Below, in pieces: positions 41,414 to 49,900 of a DNA stretch of 64,000 nucleotides (position 1 is the stretch's first letter; every line of letters starts with the position of its first letter). The notes beneath the pieces are model-generated. The model did not search any database. It worked only from the letters and a program-made list of their open reading frames with translations, and had not been told where the DNA came from. Origin of the DNA: Chlorohelix sp037138995 (GTDB lineage Bacteria; Chloroflexota; Chloroflexia; Chloroheliales; Chloroheliaceae); the NCBI RefSeq assembly GCF_037138995.1, contig NZ_JBAXHI010000016.1, positions 1 through 64,000 of the forward strand, in the 5' to 3' direction. The translations under genes were made by a program, and so were the position numbers.

Positions 41414-42061
41414 CTATTCTTGCCCGGCTGCTGTGCTACTGCCTAGAATGCGATTTATCACATCCAATGCACCCAGCGGTACAATTACTTTGGTGTACTT
41501 AAACATATCATCCAAATTCAGATAGCCCGCCACCAGTGTTTTGACATTTGCCAAGTTACCGGCTGCCCTATACACTGTTTCATCTCTTTCGGCTACCAGA
41601 ATTAGCACTTTCTGTCCGTTCAATTTCAAAGCAACAAGCGCTTCAGTCATTGACTTAGTGCGTGGTTCAAGCCCTTCAAAGCCGTCAATAAAAAGCAAAT
41701 TGTCTTCTATCGCTTTAACCGAGAGCGCTGAGCGAACTGCCAGACGACGCATTTTGCGGGGCATATCCTTCTCATAACTGCGCGGTCTAGGACCGAAAAT
41801 TACTGCACCACCTGTATATTGCGGCGCACGGCGGCTACCCTGACGGGCGTTGCCAGTGCCTTTTTGGCGATAAGGCTTTTTGCCGCCACCTCTTACTTCT
41901 TGGCGGGTTTTGGTGCTTGCTGTACCCTGACGGGCGTTTGCATGCTGGCGTACTAATGCTTGATGCATAACCGCGGTGTTAGGTTCAATACCGAAGATAT
42001 TATCGTCTAGTTCTACGGTTGTTACCTCGGCGCCCTTGATGTTAAAAACTGTTGCCTGCAC
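41414..42061 (-). CDS. rplD: Large subunit ribosomal protein L4
   Basis: L4 lines the exit tunnel and in some bacteria regulates the S10 operon. The start is the GTG at 42059-42061 with GGAGG seven bases upstream, giving 215 residues beginning MQATVFNIKGAEV. A longer ORF overlapping rplC is rejected. The tunnel loop is visible as RQEVRGGGKKPYRQKGTGNARQGSRRAPQYTGG. Spacing to rplC is 10 bp. Confidence 0.97.
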   Translation of the reverse strand: MQATVFNIKGAEVTTVELDDNIFGIEPNTAVMHQALVRQHANARQGTASTKTRQEVRGGGKKPYRQKGTGNARQGSRRAPQYTGGAVIFGPRPRSYEKDMPRKMRRLAVRSALSVKAIEDNLLFIDGFEGLEPRTKSMTEALVALKLNGQKVLILVAERDETVYRAAGNLANVKTLVAGYLNLDDMFKYTKVIVPLGALDVINRILGSSTAAGQE

Positions 42062-42071
42062 TGCTGTCCTC

Positions 42072-42737
42072 CTACTTGACGGGTTTAACCGCTTTGCGAA
42101 TAACCAACAGGCCGCCATCCGAACCGGGTACCGCACCTCTGATTAAAATCAGATTATTCTCGGTATCTATTTTTACCACTTTAAGGTTGTGGACGGTTAC
42201 GCGATCCTGACCCATGTGTCCCGCCATACGCATTCCTTTTACCACACGACCGGGCGTTGTGCCTGCGCCAATACTACCGGGCGCGCGTCGTCTATCGCTC
42301 TGACCGTGAGTTTTAGGACCACCGTGGAAGTTGTGACGCTTCATCACACCGGCGAAACCCTTACCTTTGCTGGTTCCGGTGACATCCACCAGTTCGTTCT
42401 CTTTGAACACATCCGGACCGATCTCGTCTCCCACCTTATAATCCGCAATAGGATTAGTGGCTTCTACTTCGCGCAAAAATTTCAGACCATAGGTCTTGGC
42501 ACTAATGCCCTCTCCTTCAATGCGAAGGAGTTCCTTCTGATGACCTCTTTGAGGTTTTTTCAGACGAGCACTCTCTTCGAAGCCGATTTGTACAGCTTCG
42601 TAACCGTTTTTATCCTGAGTGCGTACATCAACCACTTTGCAGGGTCCTGCTTGCACTACGGTTACCGGGATTGCTTCGCCCTTCTCATTGAAGATCTGGG
42701 TCATGCCGAGCTTTTTGCCCAGTATTGCATTTACCAT
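42072..42737 (-). CDS. rplC: Large subunit ribosomal protein L3
   Basis: L3 is an early-assembly 50S protein reaching the peptidyl-transferase centre. The 221-residue product begins ILGKKLGMTQIFNEKGEAIPVTVV and has the GKGFAGVMKRHNFHGGPKTHGQSDRRRAPGSIG region, with the Gln target site of PrmB methylation. It follows rpsJ by 75 bp. Confidence 0.97.
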   Translation of the reverse strand: MVNAILGKKLGMTQIFNEKGEAIPVTVVQAGPCKVVDVRTQDKNGYEAVQIGFEESARLKKPQRGHQKELLRIEGEGISAKTYGLKFLREVEATNPIADYKVGDEIGPDVFKENELVDVTGTSKGKGFAGVMKRHNFHGGPKTHGQSDRRRAPGSIGAGTTPGRVVKGMRMAGHMGQDRVTVHNLKVVKIDTENNLILIRGAVPGSDGGLLVIRKAVKPVK

Positions 42738-42812
42738 TTCTCATTGTCCTTACGACTTGGAGCGCCTGCACTCTGTCAACCTAACAGAGAAATACGCTCT
42801 TTGCAAAAACCT

Positions 42813-43121
42813 CTACAGTTTAATTTCTATCTCTACACCCGCCGGGAGGTTCAAGCGCATTAGCGCATTGATGGTCTTTTGGCTGGGCTTGATAACGTCA
42901 ATCAGGCGCTTATGAGTCCTGACTTCAAAGTGTTCCTGCGAATCCTTATCAACAAAAGGTGAGCGAGTTACAGTAAACTTCTCAATCCTAGTCGGTAAAG
43001 GTACGGGACCTGCTACCACTGCCCCGGTTCGCTCGGCGGCATCTACGATTTGCTGCGCCGACTGATCCAGAATCTTGTGGTCGTAGGCTTTCAGGCGTAT
43101 TCTTATCTTTTGTTCAGCCAT
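42813..43121 (-). CDS. rpsJ: Small subunit ribosomal protein S10
   Basis: S10 is a 30S head protein that also acts with NusB in antitermination. The 102 residues show KIRIRLKAYDHKILDQSAQQIVDAAERTG, PLPTRIEKFTV and the RTHKRLIDVIKPSQKTINALMRLNLPAGVEIEIKL end. It follows tuf by 88 bp, a gap that contains a palindromic repeat. Confidence 0.97.
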   Translation of the reverse strand: MAEQKIRIRLKAYDHKILDQSAQQIVDAAERTGAVVAGPVPLPTRIEKFTVTRSPFVDKDSQEHFEVRTHKRLIDVIKPSQKTINALMRLNLPAGVEIEIKL

Positions 43122-43136
43122 TTACTAAAATCCTCC

Positions 43137-43189
43137 GTAGGGGCGCGTACTTTTGCGCCTCAGGAGGGCGAGTTTTTACCCGCCCCTAC
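43137..43189. repeat. 53-bp palindromic repeat between rpsJ and tuf
   Basis: GTAGGGGCG (43137-43145) is mirrored by CGCCCCTAC (43181-43189), with an inner GGGCG/CGCCC pairing. It resembles small dispersed palindromic elements of the GTAGGGGCGGGT type that I recall from Chloroflexota and cyanobacteria. A run of T's at 43194-43200 lies next to it on the plus strand. Confidence 0.6.
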
Positions 43190-43209
43190 TTCTGTTTTTT
43201 TCGGTGATA

Positions 43210-44415
43210 CTACTCGATGATGCTGGTAACGCTACCTGCTCCTACCGTTCGTCCACCCTCTCGAATTGCAAACCGCAACCCTAACTCGATTGCTACCGGT
43301 ACTATCAACTCTACCGTCATCTGCACGTTGTCCCCAGGCATTACCATTTCCATCCCGTCCGGTAACTTGATTGATCCAGTTACGTCCGTTGTTCGTATGT
43401 AAAACTGCGGTCGATACCCGTTGAAGAATGGGGTGTGCCGTCCCCCTTCTTCCTTCGACAATACGTACACTTCTGCTTTCACTTTGGTGTGGGGTTTAAT
43501 CGAACCTGTCTTCGCCAAAACCTGTCCGCGTTGTACGTCTGCTCGCTCAATGCCGCGCAACAAACAGCCTACGTTGTCTCCCGCTTGTCCGCTGTCCAAC
43601 GTCTTCTGGAACATTTCCACGCCCGTTACTACGCTCTTGCGCGGCAGTTCTTCCGACATTCCCACTATCTCGATTTCTTCTCCCACCTTCACCGTGCCGC
43701 GTTCGATACGTCCCGTTACTACTGTGCCACGTCCCTTGATTGCGAATACGTCTTCTATCGGCATCAAGAACGGCTTATCAATCGCCCGTACCGGGGTCGG
43801 TACGTAGCTGTCCACCGCTGCCATCAAATCAAAAATGCACTTCAGTTCTGGCGCGTTCAAGTCTGTGGACTGGCATTCCAACGCTTTCAAGGCGCTCCCT
43901 CGTACTACCGGGATGTCATCGCCGGGGAAATTGTACTTCGAAAGCAGTTCCCGTACTTCCATTTCCACCAGTTCCAACAACTCTTCGTCTTCCATCACGT
44001 CGCATTTGTTCAAGAACACTACCATCGAGGGTACCTGTACCTGACGCGCCAACAAAATGTGTTCGCGGGTCTGCGGCATCGGCCCATCCGGCGCGCTCAC
44101 TACCAGAATTGCCCCGTCCATTTGGGCTGCGCCTGTAATCATGTTTTTGATGTAGTCAGCGTGACCGGGACAATCCACGTGAGCATAATGCCGATTATCG
44201 GTCTCATACTCTACGTGCGCGATGGCGATGGTAATACCGCGTTCGCGTTCTTCCGGTGCGTTGTCAATACTATCAAACGCGCGAAACTTGGCTTTGCCAC
44301 GCATCGCCAACGTTTTGGTGATTGCTGCGGTGAGGGTGGTCTTGCCGTGGTCAACGTGTCCGATTGTTCCTACGTTCACGTGCGGTTTTGTGCGCTCAAA
44401 CTTCTGCTTTGCCAC
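43210..44415 (-). CDS. tuf: Elongation factor Tu, copy 1
   Basis: EF-Tu delivers aminoacyl-tRNA to the ribosome. The 401-residue protein has the G motifs GHVDHGKTT, DCPGHADY, NKCDVM and GSALKAL, and domains 2 and 3 to the end. The start is GTG with AAGGAGG upstream. From the GTG to the last codon it appears identical in DNA to the copy at 54230-55435; the first visible difference is in the last Glu codon (GAG here, GAA there) and the stop (TAG here, TAA there). Its place after fusA is the classic str operon position. Confidence 0.98.
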   Translation of the reverse strand: MAKQKFERTKPHVNVGTIGHVDHGKTTLTAAITKTLAMRGKAKFRAFDSIDNAPEERERGITIAIAHVEYETDNRHYAHVDCPGHADYIKNMITGAAQMDGAILVVSAPDGPMPQTREHILLARQVQVPSMVVFLNKCDVMEDEELLELVEMEVRELLSKYNFPGDDIPVVRGSALKALECQSTDLNAPELKCIFDLMAAVDSYVPTPVRAIDKPFLMPIEDVFAIKGRGTVVTGRIERGTVKVGEEIEIVGMSEELPRKSVVTGVEMFQKTLDSGQAGDNVGCLLRGIERADVQRGQVLAKTGSIKPHTKVKAEVYVLSKEEGGRHTPFFNGYRPQFYIRTTDVTGSIKLPDGMEMVMPGDNVQMTVELIVPVAIELGLRFAIREGGRTVGAGSVTSIIE

Positions 44416-44537
44416 CTGATTTCCTCCTTAAGATCTGTTTAAATCGCTCCCGGAACACCGACCGGAAGTTCTAGCTTAACTACTGATAAGTTCTAAATAT
44501 ACAGCAAGGGCAATAATGTCACCCCTGCCTCAAATAA

Positions 44538-46616
44538 CTACTGTCCTCGGACTTTAGCAACCAATTCTTCTTGCAGTGTTCTAGGCAACGCCTCGTAATG
44601 GTCGAACTCCATCGAATAAACGGCACGACCTTGAGTGCTACTGCGAAGGTCATTTACGTAGCCGAACATCTCGGAAAGCGGCACGTGCGCCATAATTACC
44701 TGAGTATTGCCACCACGAGTATCAGAACCCATTATCTGACCGCGACGTGAATTCAAGTCACCCAAAATTGAACCAAGGAATTCTTCGGGGGTGACGACTT
44801 CAACCTTCATAATCGGCTCAAGAATAGCAGGATGAGCTTTGCGTACACCCTCTTTGATGGCTATCGAACCAGCAATCTTGAAAGCATCTACCGAAGAGTC
44901 AACTTCGTGATAGCTGCCATCAATTAGAGTGACCTTGACATCAATTACCGGATAACCAGCAATAATACCATTCAACAAGGCTTCTTTAACGCCGTATTCA
45001 ATACCCGGAATATATTCTCTCGGAATAGAACCACCCACGACTTTATTGACGAACTCAAACCCAACTCCGCGCTCGGATGGCTCGACTTCAATCCAGCAGT
45101 GACCGTATTGACCTTTACCGCCGGACTGTCGGACGAAGCGACCTTCAGCCTTAGTCTTACTGGTAATGGTTTCGCGGTAAGCTACCTGCGGACGACCGAC
45201 GTTAGCCTCAACTCGGAACTCGCGCTTCATACGGTCAACGATGATTTCGAGGTGTAACTCGCCCATACCGCTAATAATAGTCTGACCGCTTTCCTCATCG
45301 GTTTTGACCCGGAAAGTAGGGTCTTCTTCAGCCAATTTGGAAAGAGCAAGACCCATCTTATCTTGGTCAGCCTTGGTCTTCGGTTCCAGCGAAAGCTCAA
45401 TAACCGGCTCAGGGAACTTGATGCGCTCTAACACAATTGGATTCTCAGGGTCGCAAAGCGTGTCACCAGTAAAGGTATCCTTCAAACCGACAATAGCCGC
45501 AATATCACCAGCACTGACCTCTTCTACATCTTCACGCTTGTCTGCATGTAGCCGAACAATGCGCCCTACACGTTCTTTTCTGCCTTTGGTGCTATTCAGA
45601 ATGTAAGAACCACTCTTCACCCTACCGCTATATACGCGGAAAAAGGCTAACCGACCATAAGGGTCAGCTACAATCTTGAAAGCCAGCGCGGAAAAAGGCT
45701 CGTTGCTGTCCAGAGAGCGAGTTTCTGGTTCTTCCGTATCTGGGTTAATGCCAGTAATTTCGTCTTTATCCAGCGGAGAAGGCAAATAACTCACAATTGC
45801 ATCCAGCAAAGGCTGAACACCCTTGTTGCGTAGAGCCGCCCCACATATCACCGGAACGAGTTTGCGGGCAATAGTCGCCTTCCGAATCGCAATGTGCAAT
45901 TCGTCAACGGTGATTTCCTCACCCTCCAAAAACTTGAGGGTCAATTCATCATCGGTTTCGGCAATCTTTTCAACCATCTTTTCCCGCATCTTCTTGACTT
46001 CTTCAATCATATCGGCGGGAATTTCAGCCGATTCCATAGTTTTACCCATGTCATCGGCGTAAACGATTGCCTTATTCTCAATAAGGTCAATAATGCCCTT
46101 AAAATTCTGTTCGAGACCAATGGGCAGTTGGATTGCCACTGGATTAGCTCCTAACCGTTCGATAATCATATCGAAACAGCGATAGAAACTTGCGCCGGTG
46201 CGGTCCATCTTATTGACAAAGCATATGCGTGGCACGCCATATTGGTCAGCTTGCCGCCATACGGTTTCGGACTGTGGTTCAACACCTGCCACACCGTCAA
46301 ATACAACCACGCCACCATCCAGTACACGTAGAGAACGCTGCACCTCAACGGTGAAGTCCACGTGACCGGGGGTATCAATTATATTTATGCGGTGATCAGC
46401 CCAAAAACAGGTAGTCGCAGCTGCCGTAATGGTAATACCACGCTCACGTTCCTGAGCCATGTAATCCATTGTAGCCGCGCCTTCATGTACTTCGCCAACT
46501 TTATATACACGCCCCGTGTAATACAGGATACGCTCTGTTGTAGTCGTTTTACCAGCGTCAATATGGGCGATAATGCCGATATTACGGGTTTTTTCCAGTG
46601 CAGCGTCAACTGCCAC
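44538..46616 (-). CDS. fusA: Elongation factor G
   Basis: EF-G catalyses translocation. The 692-residue product starts at GTG with GGAGG eight bases upstream. The G domain has IAHIDAGKTTTTERILYYTG, DTPGHVDFTVEVQRSLRVLDG and NKMDRTGA. Domain IV contains the GQYGHCWIEVEP and GYPVIDVKVTLIDGSYHEVDSS features, with the long loop typical of EF-G proper rather than EF-G2. Standard length. It lies between rpsG and tuf. Confidence 0.98.
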   Translation of the reverse strand: MAVDAALEKTRNIGIIAHIDAGKTTTTERILYYTGRVYKVGEVHEGAATMDYMAQERERGITITAAATTCFWADHRINIIDTPGHVDFTVEVQRSLRVLDGGVVVFDGVAGVEPQSETVWRQADQYGVPRICFVNKMDRTGASFYRCFDMIIERLGANPVAIQLPIGLEQNFKGIIDLIENKAIVYADDMGKTMESAEIPADMIEEVKKMREKMVEKIAETDDELTLKFLEGEEITVDELHIAIRKATIARKLVPVICGAALRNKGVQPLLDAIVSYLPSPLDKDEITGINPDTEEPETRSLDSNEPFSALAFKIVADPYGRLAFFRVYSGRVKSGSYILNSTKGRKERVGRIVRLHADKREDVEEVSAGDIAAIVGLKDTFTGDTLCDPENPIVLERIKFPEPVIELSLEPKTKADQDKMGLALSKLAEEDPTFRVKTDEESGQTIISGMGELHLEIIVDRMKREFRVEANVGRPQVAYRETITSKTKAEGRFVRQSGGKGQYGHCWIEVEPSERGVGFEFVNKVVGGSIPREYIPGIEYGVKEALLNGIIAGYPVIDVKVTLIDGSYHEVDSSVDAFKIAGSIAIKEGVRKAHPAILEPIMKVEVVTPEEFLGSILGDLNSRRGQIMGSDTRGGNTQVIMAHVPLSEMFGYVNDLRSSTQGRAVYSMEFDHYEALPRTLQEELVAKVRGQ

Positions 46617-46656
46617 AGGATTACCTCCTAAACTTAATTACTACGTTTTTAATTGC

Positions 46657-47127
46657 CTACCACTTGTAATGAGCAAAGGCTTTGTTAGCCTCAGCCATTT
46701 TGTGGGTATCTTCGCGCTTCTTGATTGTAGTACCAGTATTATTGGAAGCATCCAAAAACTCAGCAGCGAGTTTCTCAGCCATGCTTTTCCCAGAACGGTT
46801 TCTAGCAGAGTTAAGTATCCAACGTATTGCAAGCGAGGTACCGCGTTCACCTTTGACATCTACCGGCACTTGCAAAGTAGCACCACCTACCCGCTTTGGT
46901 TTTACTTCAAGACGAGGGGTAGCATTTCGCATCGCTTGCTCGAAAACTTCCATTGGTTCGCGCCCGGTCTGGGTTCCCATAATTTCGAGTGCGGTGTACA
47001 CTATCCGCTCTGACAATCCCTTTTTACCGCCGTACATTATTTTATTGATAATCTTCTGGATTGTCCGGCTTTTGTAAACAGGGTCGGGCAATATTTCCCG
47101 CCGGGCAACTCTAGCTCTTCGCGGCAT
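46657..47127 (-). CDS. rpsG: Small subunit ribosomal protein S7
   Basis: S7 nucleates assembly of the 30S head. The 156-residue product begins MPRRARVARREILPDPVYKS and has the KKGLSERIVYTALEIM and RWILNSARNRSGKSMAEKLAAEFLDA helices. In many bacteria it represses the str operon. It follows rpsL after a 150-bp gap that includes a short hairpin (GCCCTGTTAAAGGGC). Confidence 0.97.
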   Translation of the reverse strand: MPRRARVARREILPDPVYKSRTIQKIINKIMYGGKKGLSERIVYTALEIMGTQTGREPMEVFEQAMRNATPRLEVKPKRVGGATLQVPVDVKGERGTSLAIRWILNSARNRSGKSMAEKLAAEFLDASNNTGTTIKKREDTHKMAEANKAFAHYKW

Positions 47128-47277
47128 TCTGTTTCTCCCTTAAAAAATTCCTGCATTACGCGCAAAAACTGGTAGAATTACGTTTTCTAGCGAACCATGT
47201 CGCTGAATTAACGACTCTACCGAGACTTTGCATATTCTCTATGCCCTTTAACAGGGCGAATTGAGCATTTTCTTTAC

Positions 47278-47739
47278 TTACTTCTTTTTGGCTGGTGCGC
47301 CCTTAACTGGTGCGCCTTTGCCTTTGCCCTTGGCAACTTTAGTGCCATATTTTGAGCGGGCTTTTTTGCGATCCTTTACGCCCTGTGTATCTAACGCGCC
47401 ACGTACTATGTGATAACGCACACCGGGGAGGTCTTTTACACGACCGCCACGAATTAGCACTACCGAGTGTTCCTGTAAATTGTGACCTTCGCCCGGAATG
47501 TAAGCAGTAACTTCCATACCGTTGGAAAGACGCACACGGGCTACTTTGCGAAGCGCCGAATTCGGTTTCTTCGGAGTCATGGTACGTACTATCGTACATA
47601 CGCCACGCTTCTGGGGAGATCCTCGCCCGCGAGTCACGCGTTGTTTTAACGAATTCAAGTTAAAGCGGAGCGCCGGGGCTTTGGTCTTCTTTATAATACG
47701 TTTGCGCCCTTTGCGCACCAATTGGTTAATCGTCGGCAA
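47278..47739 (-). CDS. rpsL: Small subunit ribosomal protein S12 with Lys-rich tail
   Basis: S12 is in the decoding centre and is the classic streptomycin-resistance locus. The start is TTG (47737-47739) with GGAGG seven bases upstream, giving about 153 residues beginning MPTINQLVRKGRK. The decoding loops are normal: TPKKPNSALRKVARVRL and the GHNLQEHSVVLIRGGRVKDLPGVRYH region. The C terminus is extended by a Lys/Gly/Pro-rich tail (about 20 residues). It is the first gene of the long operon; rpoB and rpoC are not upstream. Confidence 0.97.
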   Translation of the reverse strand: MPTINQLVRKGRKRIIKKTKAPALRFNLNSLKQRVTRGRGSPQKRGVCTIVRTMTPKKPNSALRKVARVRLSNGMEVTAYIPGEGHNLQEHSVVLIRGGRVKDLPGVRYHIVRGALDTQGVKDRKKARSKYGTKVAKGKGKGAPVKGAPAKKK

Positions 47740-47769
47740 CTGAGTTCCTCCGTGGCTTAACGCCTTCAC

Positions 47770-47793
47770 AAAAAACTGAGCCTTGCAAGGCTC
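47770..47793 (-). terminator. Possible attenuator hairpin in the rpsL leader
   Basis: On the minus strand a perfect 16-base palindrome (GAGCCTTG/CAAGGCTC, 47778-47793) is followed after two bases by six T's (47770-47775). It lies between the promoter at 47878-47906 and the rpsL TTG at 47739. It has the form of an intrinsic terminator and may regulate the whole cluster. Confidence 0.55.
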
Positions 47794-48043
47794 TCAACCA
47801 AACTAAATGTTATCTTTTCAACCGATAATCGGGTATAACCCGCAGTTGAGCATCGCCTTTTGGGGCAATAGGCGGTTATTATACTAGTCCCGGATGTCTT
47901 TGTCAAATTTAGAACTTTACCAATTTTGTGGGAGGTTTGAGACCCCTTCAAAGCATCTGGACAACTTATACATTATACCCTAAAACTCAAACTTTTGCAT
48001 GCATATAAAGCTTAGTTTTTGCTTAATAAATGGATTTACACAA
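47794..48043. other. Divergent regulatory region between rpsL and the aminopeptidase gene
   Basis: No gene was seen. It holds the r-protein operon promoter (listed separately), a leader with CGGGT/ACCCG and CCGAT/ATCGG pairings at about 47819-47845, and AT-rich DNA. Confidence 0.5.
47878..47906 (-). promoter_or_regulatory. Perfect consensus promoter of the str-S10-spc-alpha operon
   Basis: TTGACA (47901-47906), a 17-bp spacer and TATAAT (47878-47883) on the minus strand. The transcript would start near 47871, leaving a leader of about 130 nt before rpsL, with the hairpin at 47778-47793. Confidence 0.88.
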
Positions 48044-48072
48044 TTGCATACAGCCACTTTTTATTGTAACAT
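48044..48072 (+). promoter_or_regulatory. Possible promoter of the leucyl aminopeptidase gene
   Basis: TTGCAT (48044-48049), a 17-bp spacer and TAACAT (48067-48072) lie about 40 bp before the start. The -10 is a moderate match. Confidence 0.4.
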
Positions 48073-48109
48073 TTGAAAGCTTTTATCAATATACAAAGGG
48101 GAGAAATTG

Positions 48110-49573
48110 ATGCGTATTAGAATTGATTCTAAATTATCGGGAGGCTTTGATGCGCTAGTAGTAGGTGTCTTCAGTGATGATACCACGCTACCGGGTCTGC
48201 TTGATGATAAATCTAAGGAACTGGTTAATAAATTTCGAGAATTGGGCAGTGTCGCTAAGCCATTAGAAACTGATAATTCAATCTACCCGGAAGGCACCCC
48301 TGCTAATAGATTATTGGTCATCGGTGCAGGGAAAAAAGCCGATTTCAAACTAAGCTTCGCTCGCAATCTGGCGGGAACAGCCGCTCGCCAACTCCGTAAA
48401 AAAGGTGCTAAAAAAATAGCCTTTGCCCTTCCATTCGGAGAATTGGATGCGGCAGCGGTAGCGCAGGTTTATGCTGAAGGAATTGTTTTAAGCGCATTTG
48501 ACACCAGCACATACCGTACCGGAGAGGGCAAAGAAGAGAAAATTCTGGAAGATGTGCTGTTCTTAAGCGAGCAGAGTAACACAATTAAAGATGCTTTTGA
48601 GCGCGGAGTCGTTTTCGGCGAAGCCGCAAATTTCAGCCGTTCGCTGGCACACGAACCCGGCAATAATATGTATCCTGCATTGCTGGCAGAAGAAGCCCGC
48701 AAGGTAGCTGAAACCTACGGTTTGGAGTTTGATGCACTCGACAAAAAAAGGTTGGAAGAAGGCGGTTTCAAAGCCATCCTTGCAGTAGGACAGGGCAGTT
48801 CGCACGACCCTCGCATGATAGTCCTCAAGTATAAGGGCGCAGGTGAAAATGAACCCTATTTTGGGTTGGTAGGGAAAGGTATTACATTCGATAGCGGCGG
48901 TATCAGCATTAAACCCGCCGATAGCATGGGCGACATGAAAATGGATATGAGCGGTGGTGCTTGGGTAATCGGCGCAATGCGTATTCTGGCACAACTGAAA
49001 CCAAAAATAAATGTGCTTGGCATTGTACCCGCCGCCGAAAATATGCCAAGTAGCACCGCCTACCGCCCCGGCGATATAATCGGTAGCCTCGAAGGTAAAA
49101 CCATTGAAGTAATCAATACCGATGCGGAAGGTCGCCTCGTCCTTGCCGATGGGCTAACTTATGCAAGGCAACTCGGCGCAACCAAGTTGGTAGATTTGGC
49201 AACCCTAACCGGAGCAGTAGTTGTGGCGCTCGGTCATACCGCCCCGGCAATATTCGGTACAAACGATGAATTTAGCCAGAAATTTCTCGATACCGCTGAG
49301 AAAGCAGGGGAAAAAGCTTGGCAAATGCCACTCTATCCCGAATATAGCGAACAAATCAAAAGCAGCATCGCCGATATAATGAATACAGGCGGGCGAGCGG
49401 GCGGTTCTTGCACTGCCGCAGCCTTCCTCAAGGAATTTACGGGTGAGGTGCCGTGGATTCACATCGACATTGCCGGAATTGCCTATACTGAGGGCGAAAA
49501 ACCTTACCTCGCCAAAGGTTCCAGCGGCTACATTATCCGCAGCGTTGTTGATTTTGTATTAGCCCACGTTTAA
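48110..49573 (+). CDS. pepA: Leucyl aminopeptidase (M17, PepA)
   Basis: A two-metal aminopeptidase that removes N-terminal residues, also known in E. coli as a DNA-binding cofactor of Xer recombination. The 487 residues include an N-terminal macro-like domain and the catalytic domain with the family hallmark NTDAEGRLVLADGL and the metal-binding GKGITFDSGGISIKP...MKMDMSGG blocks. ATG 48110 is chosen because GGGGAG lies seven bases upstream. It is transcribed away from the ribosomal operon and is followed by a hairpin. Confidence 0.95.
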   Translation: MRIRIDSKLSGGFDALVVGVFSDDTTLPGLLDDKSKELVNKFRELGSVAKPLETDNSIYPEGTPANRLLVIGAGKKADFKLSFARNLAGTAARQLRKKGAKKIAFALPFGELDAAAVAQVYAEGIVLSAFDTSTYRTGEGKEEKILEDVLFLSEQSNTIKDAFERGVVFGEAANFSRSLAHEPGNNMYPALLAEEARKVAETYGLEFDALDKKRLEEGGFKAILAVGQGSSHDPRMIVLKYKGAGENEPYFGLVGKGITFDSGGISIKPADSMGDMKMDMSGGAWVIGAMRILAQLKPKINVLGIVPAAENMPSSTAYRPGDIIGSLEGKTIEVINTDAEGRLVLADGLTYARQLGATKLVDLATLTGAVVVALGHTAPAIFGTNDEFSQKFLDTAEKAGEKAWQMPLYPEYSEQIKSSIADIMNTGGRAGGSCTAAAFLKEFTGEVPWIHIDIAGIAYTEGEKPYLAKGSSGYIIRSVVDFVLAHV

Positions 49574-49587
49574 ATATAATATATAGA

Positions 49588-49614
49588 GAATGGGTAGCAT
49601 AACACTACCCATTC
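49588..49614 (+). terminator. Hairpin after the leucyl aminopeptidase gene
   Basis: GAATGGGTAG (49588-49597) pairs perfectly with CTACCCATTC (49605-49614). Only a short T-poor tail follows, so it may be a weak terminator. Confidence 0.5.
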
Positions 49615-49900
49615 CTCACTTAATCTCTTCAATAAGTTAGCATTACGGAAATGAAATCTTTCATTATTACAAAGGTAATCTTAAAGTTATGACTTTGCTT
49701 TAAATTGTAATCAGAGATGCTAGATAATCTGGATTATATTACAGTAATTATCTGGAAGGCTATGATTATGAAACAGTTGCACAACAATATAACACTACAT
49801 TTGCACTTTTGCCATTTTAAGCTGATTTTGAAGAGATTCACTATCATAATTAGTAGTGTGCAATTTCAAAACCATAACATTAATAGAAAGTGCGAAAATA
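49615..49900. other. AT-rich stretch without a clear gene
   Basis: About 285 bases, very AT-rich. An open frame from 49717 overlaps the glycosyltransferase start and shows no recognisable features. No clear promoter was identified. Confidence 0.4.

Noticed and set aside
42062..42136. Longer rplD frame overlapping the end of rplC
   Set aside because: GTG 42061 has GGAGG at ideal spacing and matches the family start.
43435..44442. Long open frame antisense to tuf copy 1 (and its twin at 54455-55477)
   Set aside because: It exists because of the codon bias of tuf, has no ribosome-binding site or recognisable family, and is duplicated only because tuf is.
47766..47951. Small frame in the rpsL leader
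   Set aside because: It covers the promoter and the hairpin and has no ribosome site, so it is not a leader peptide gene that I can support.
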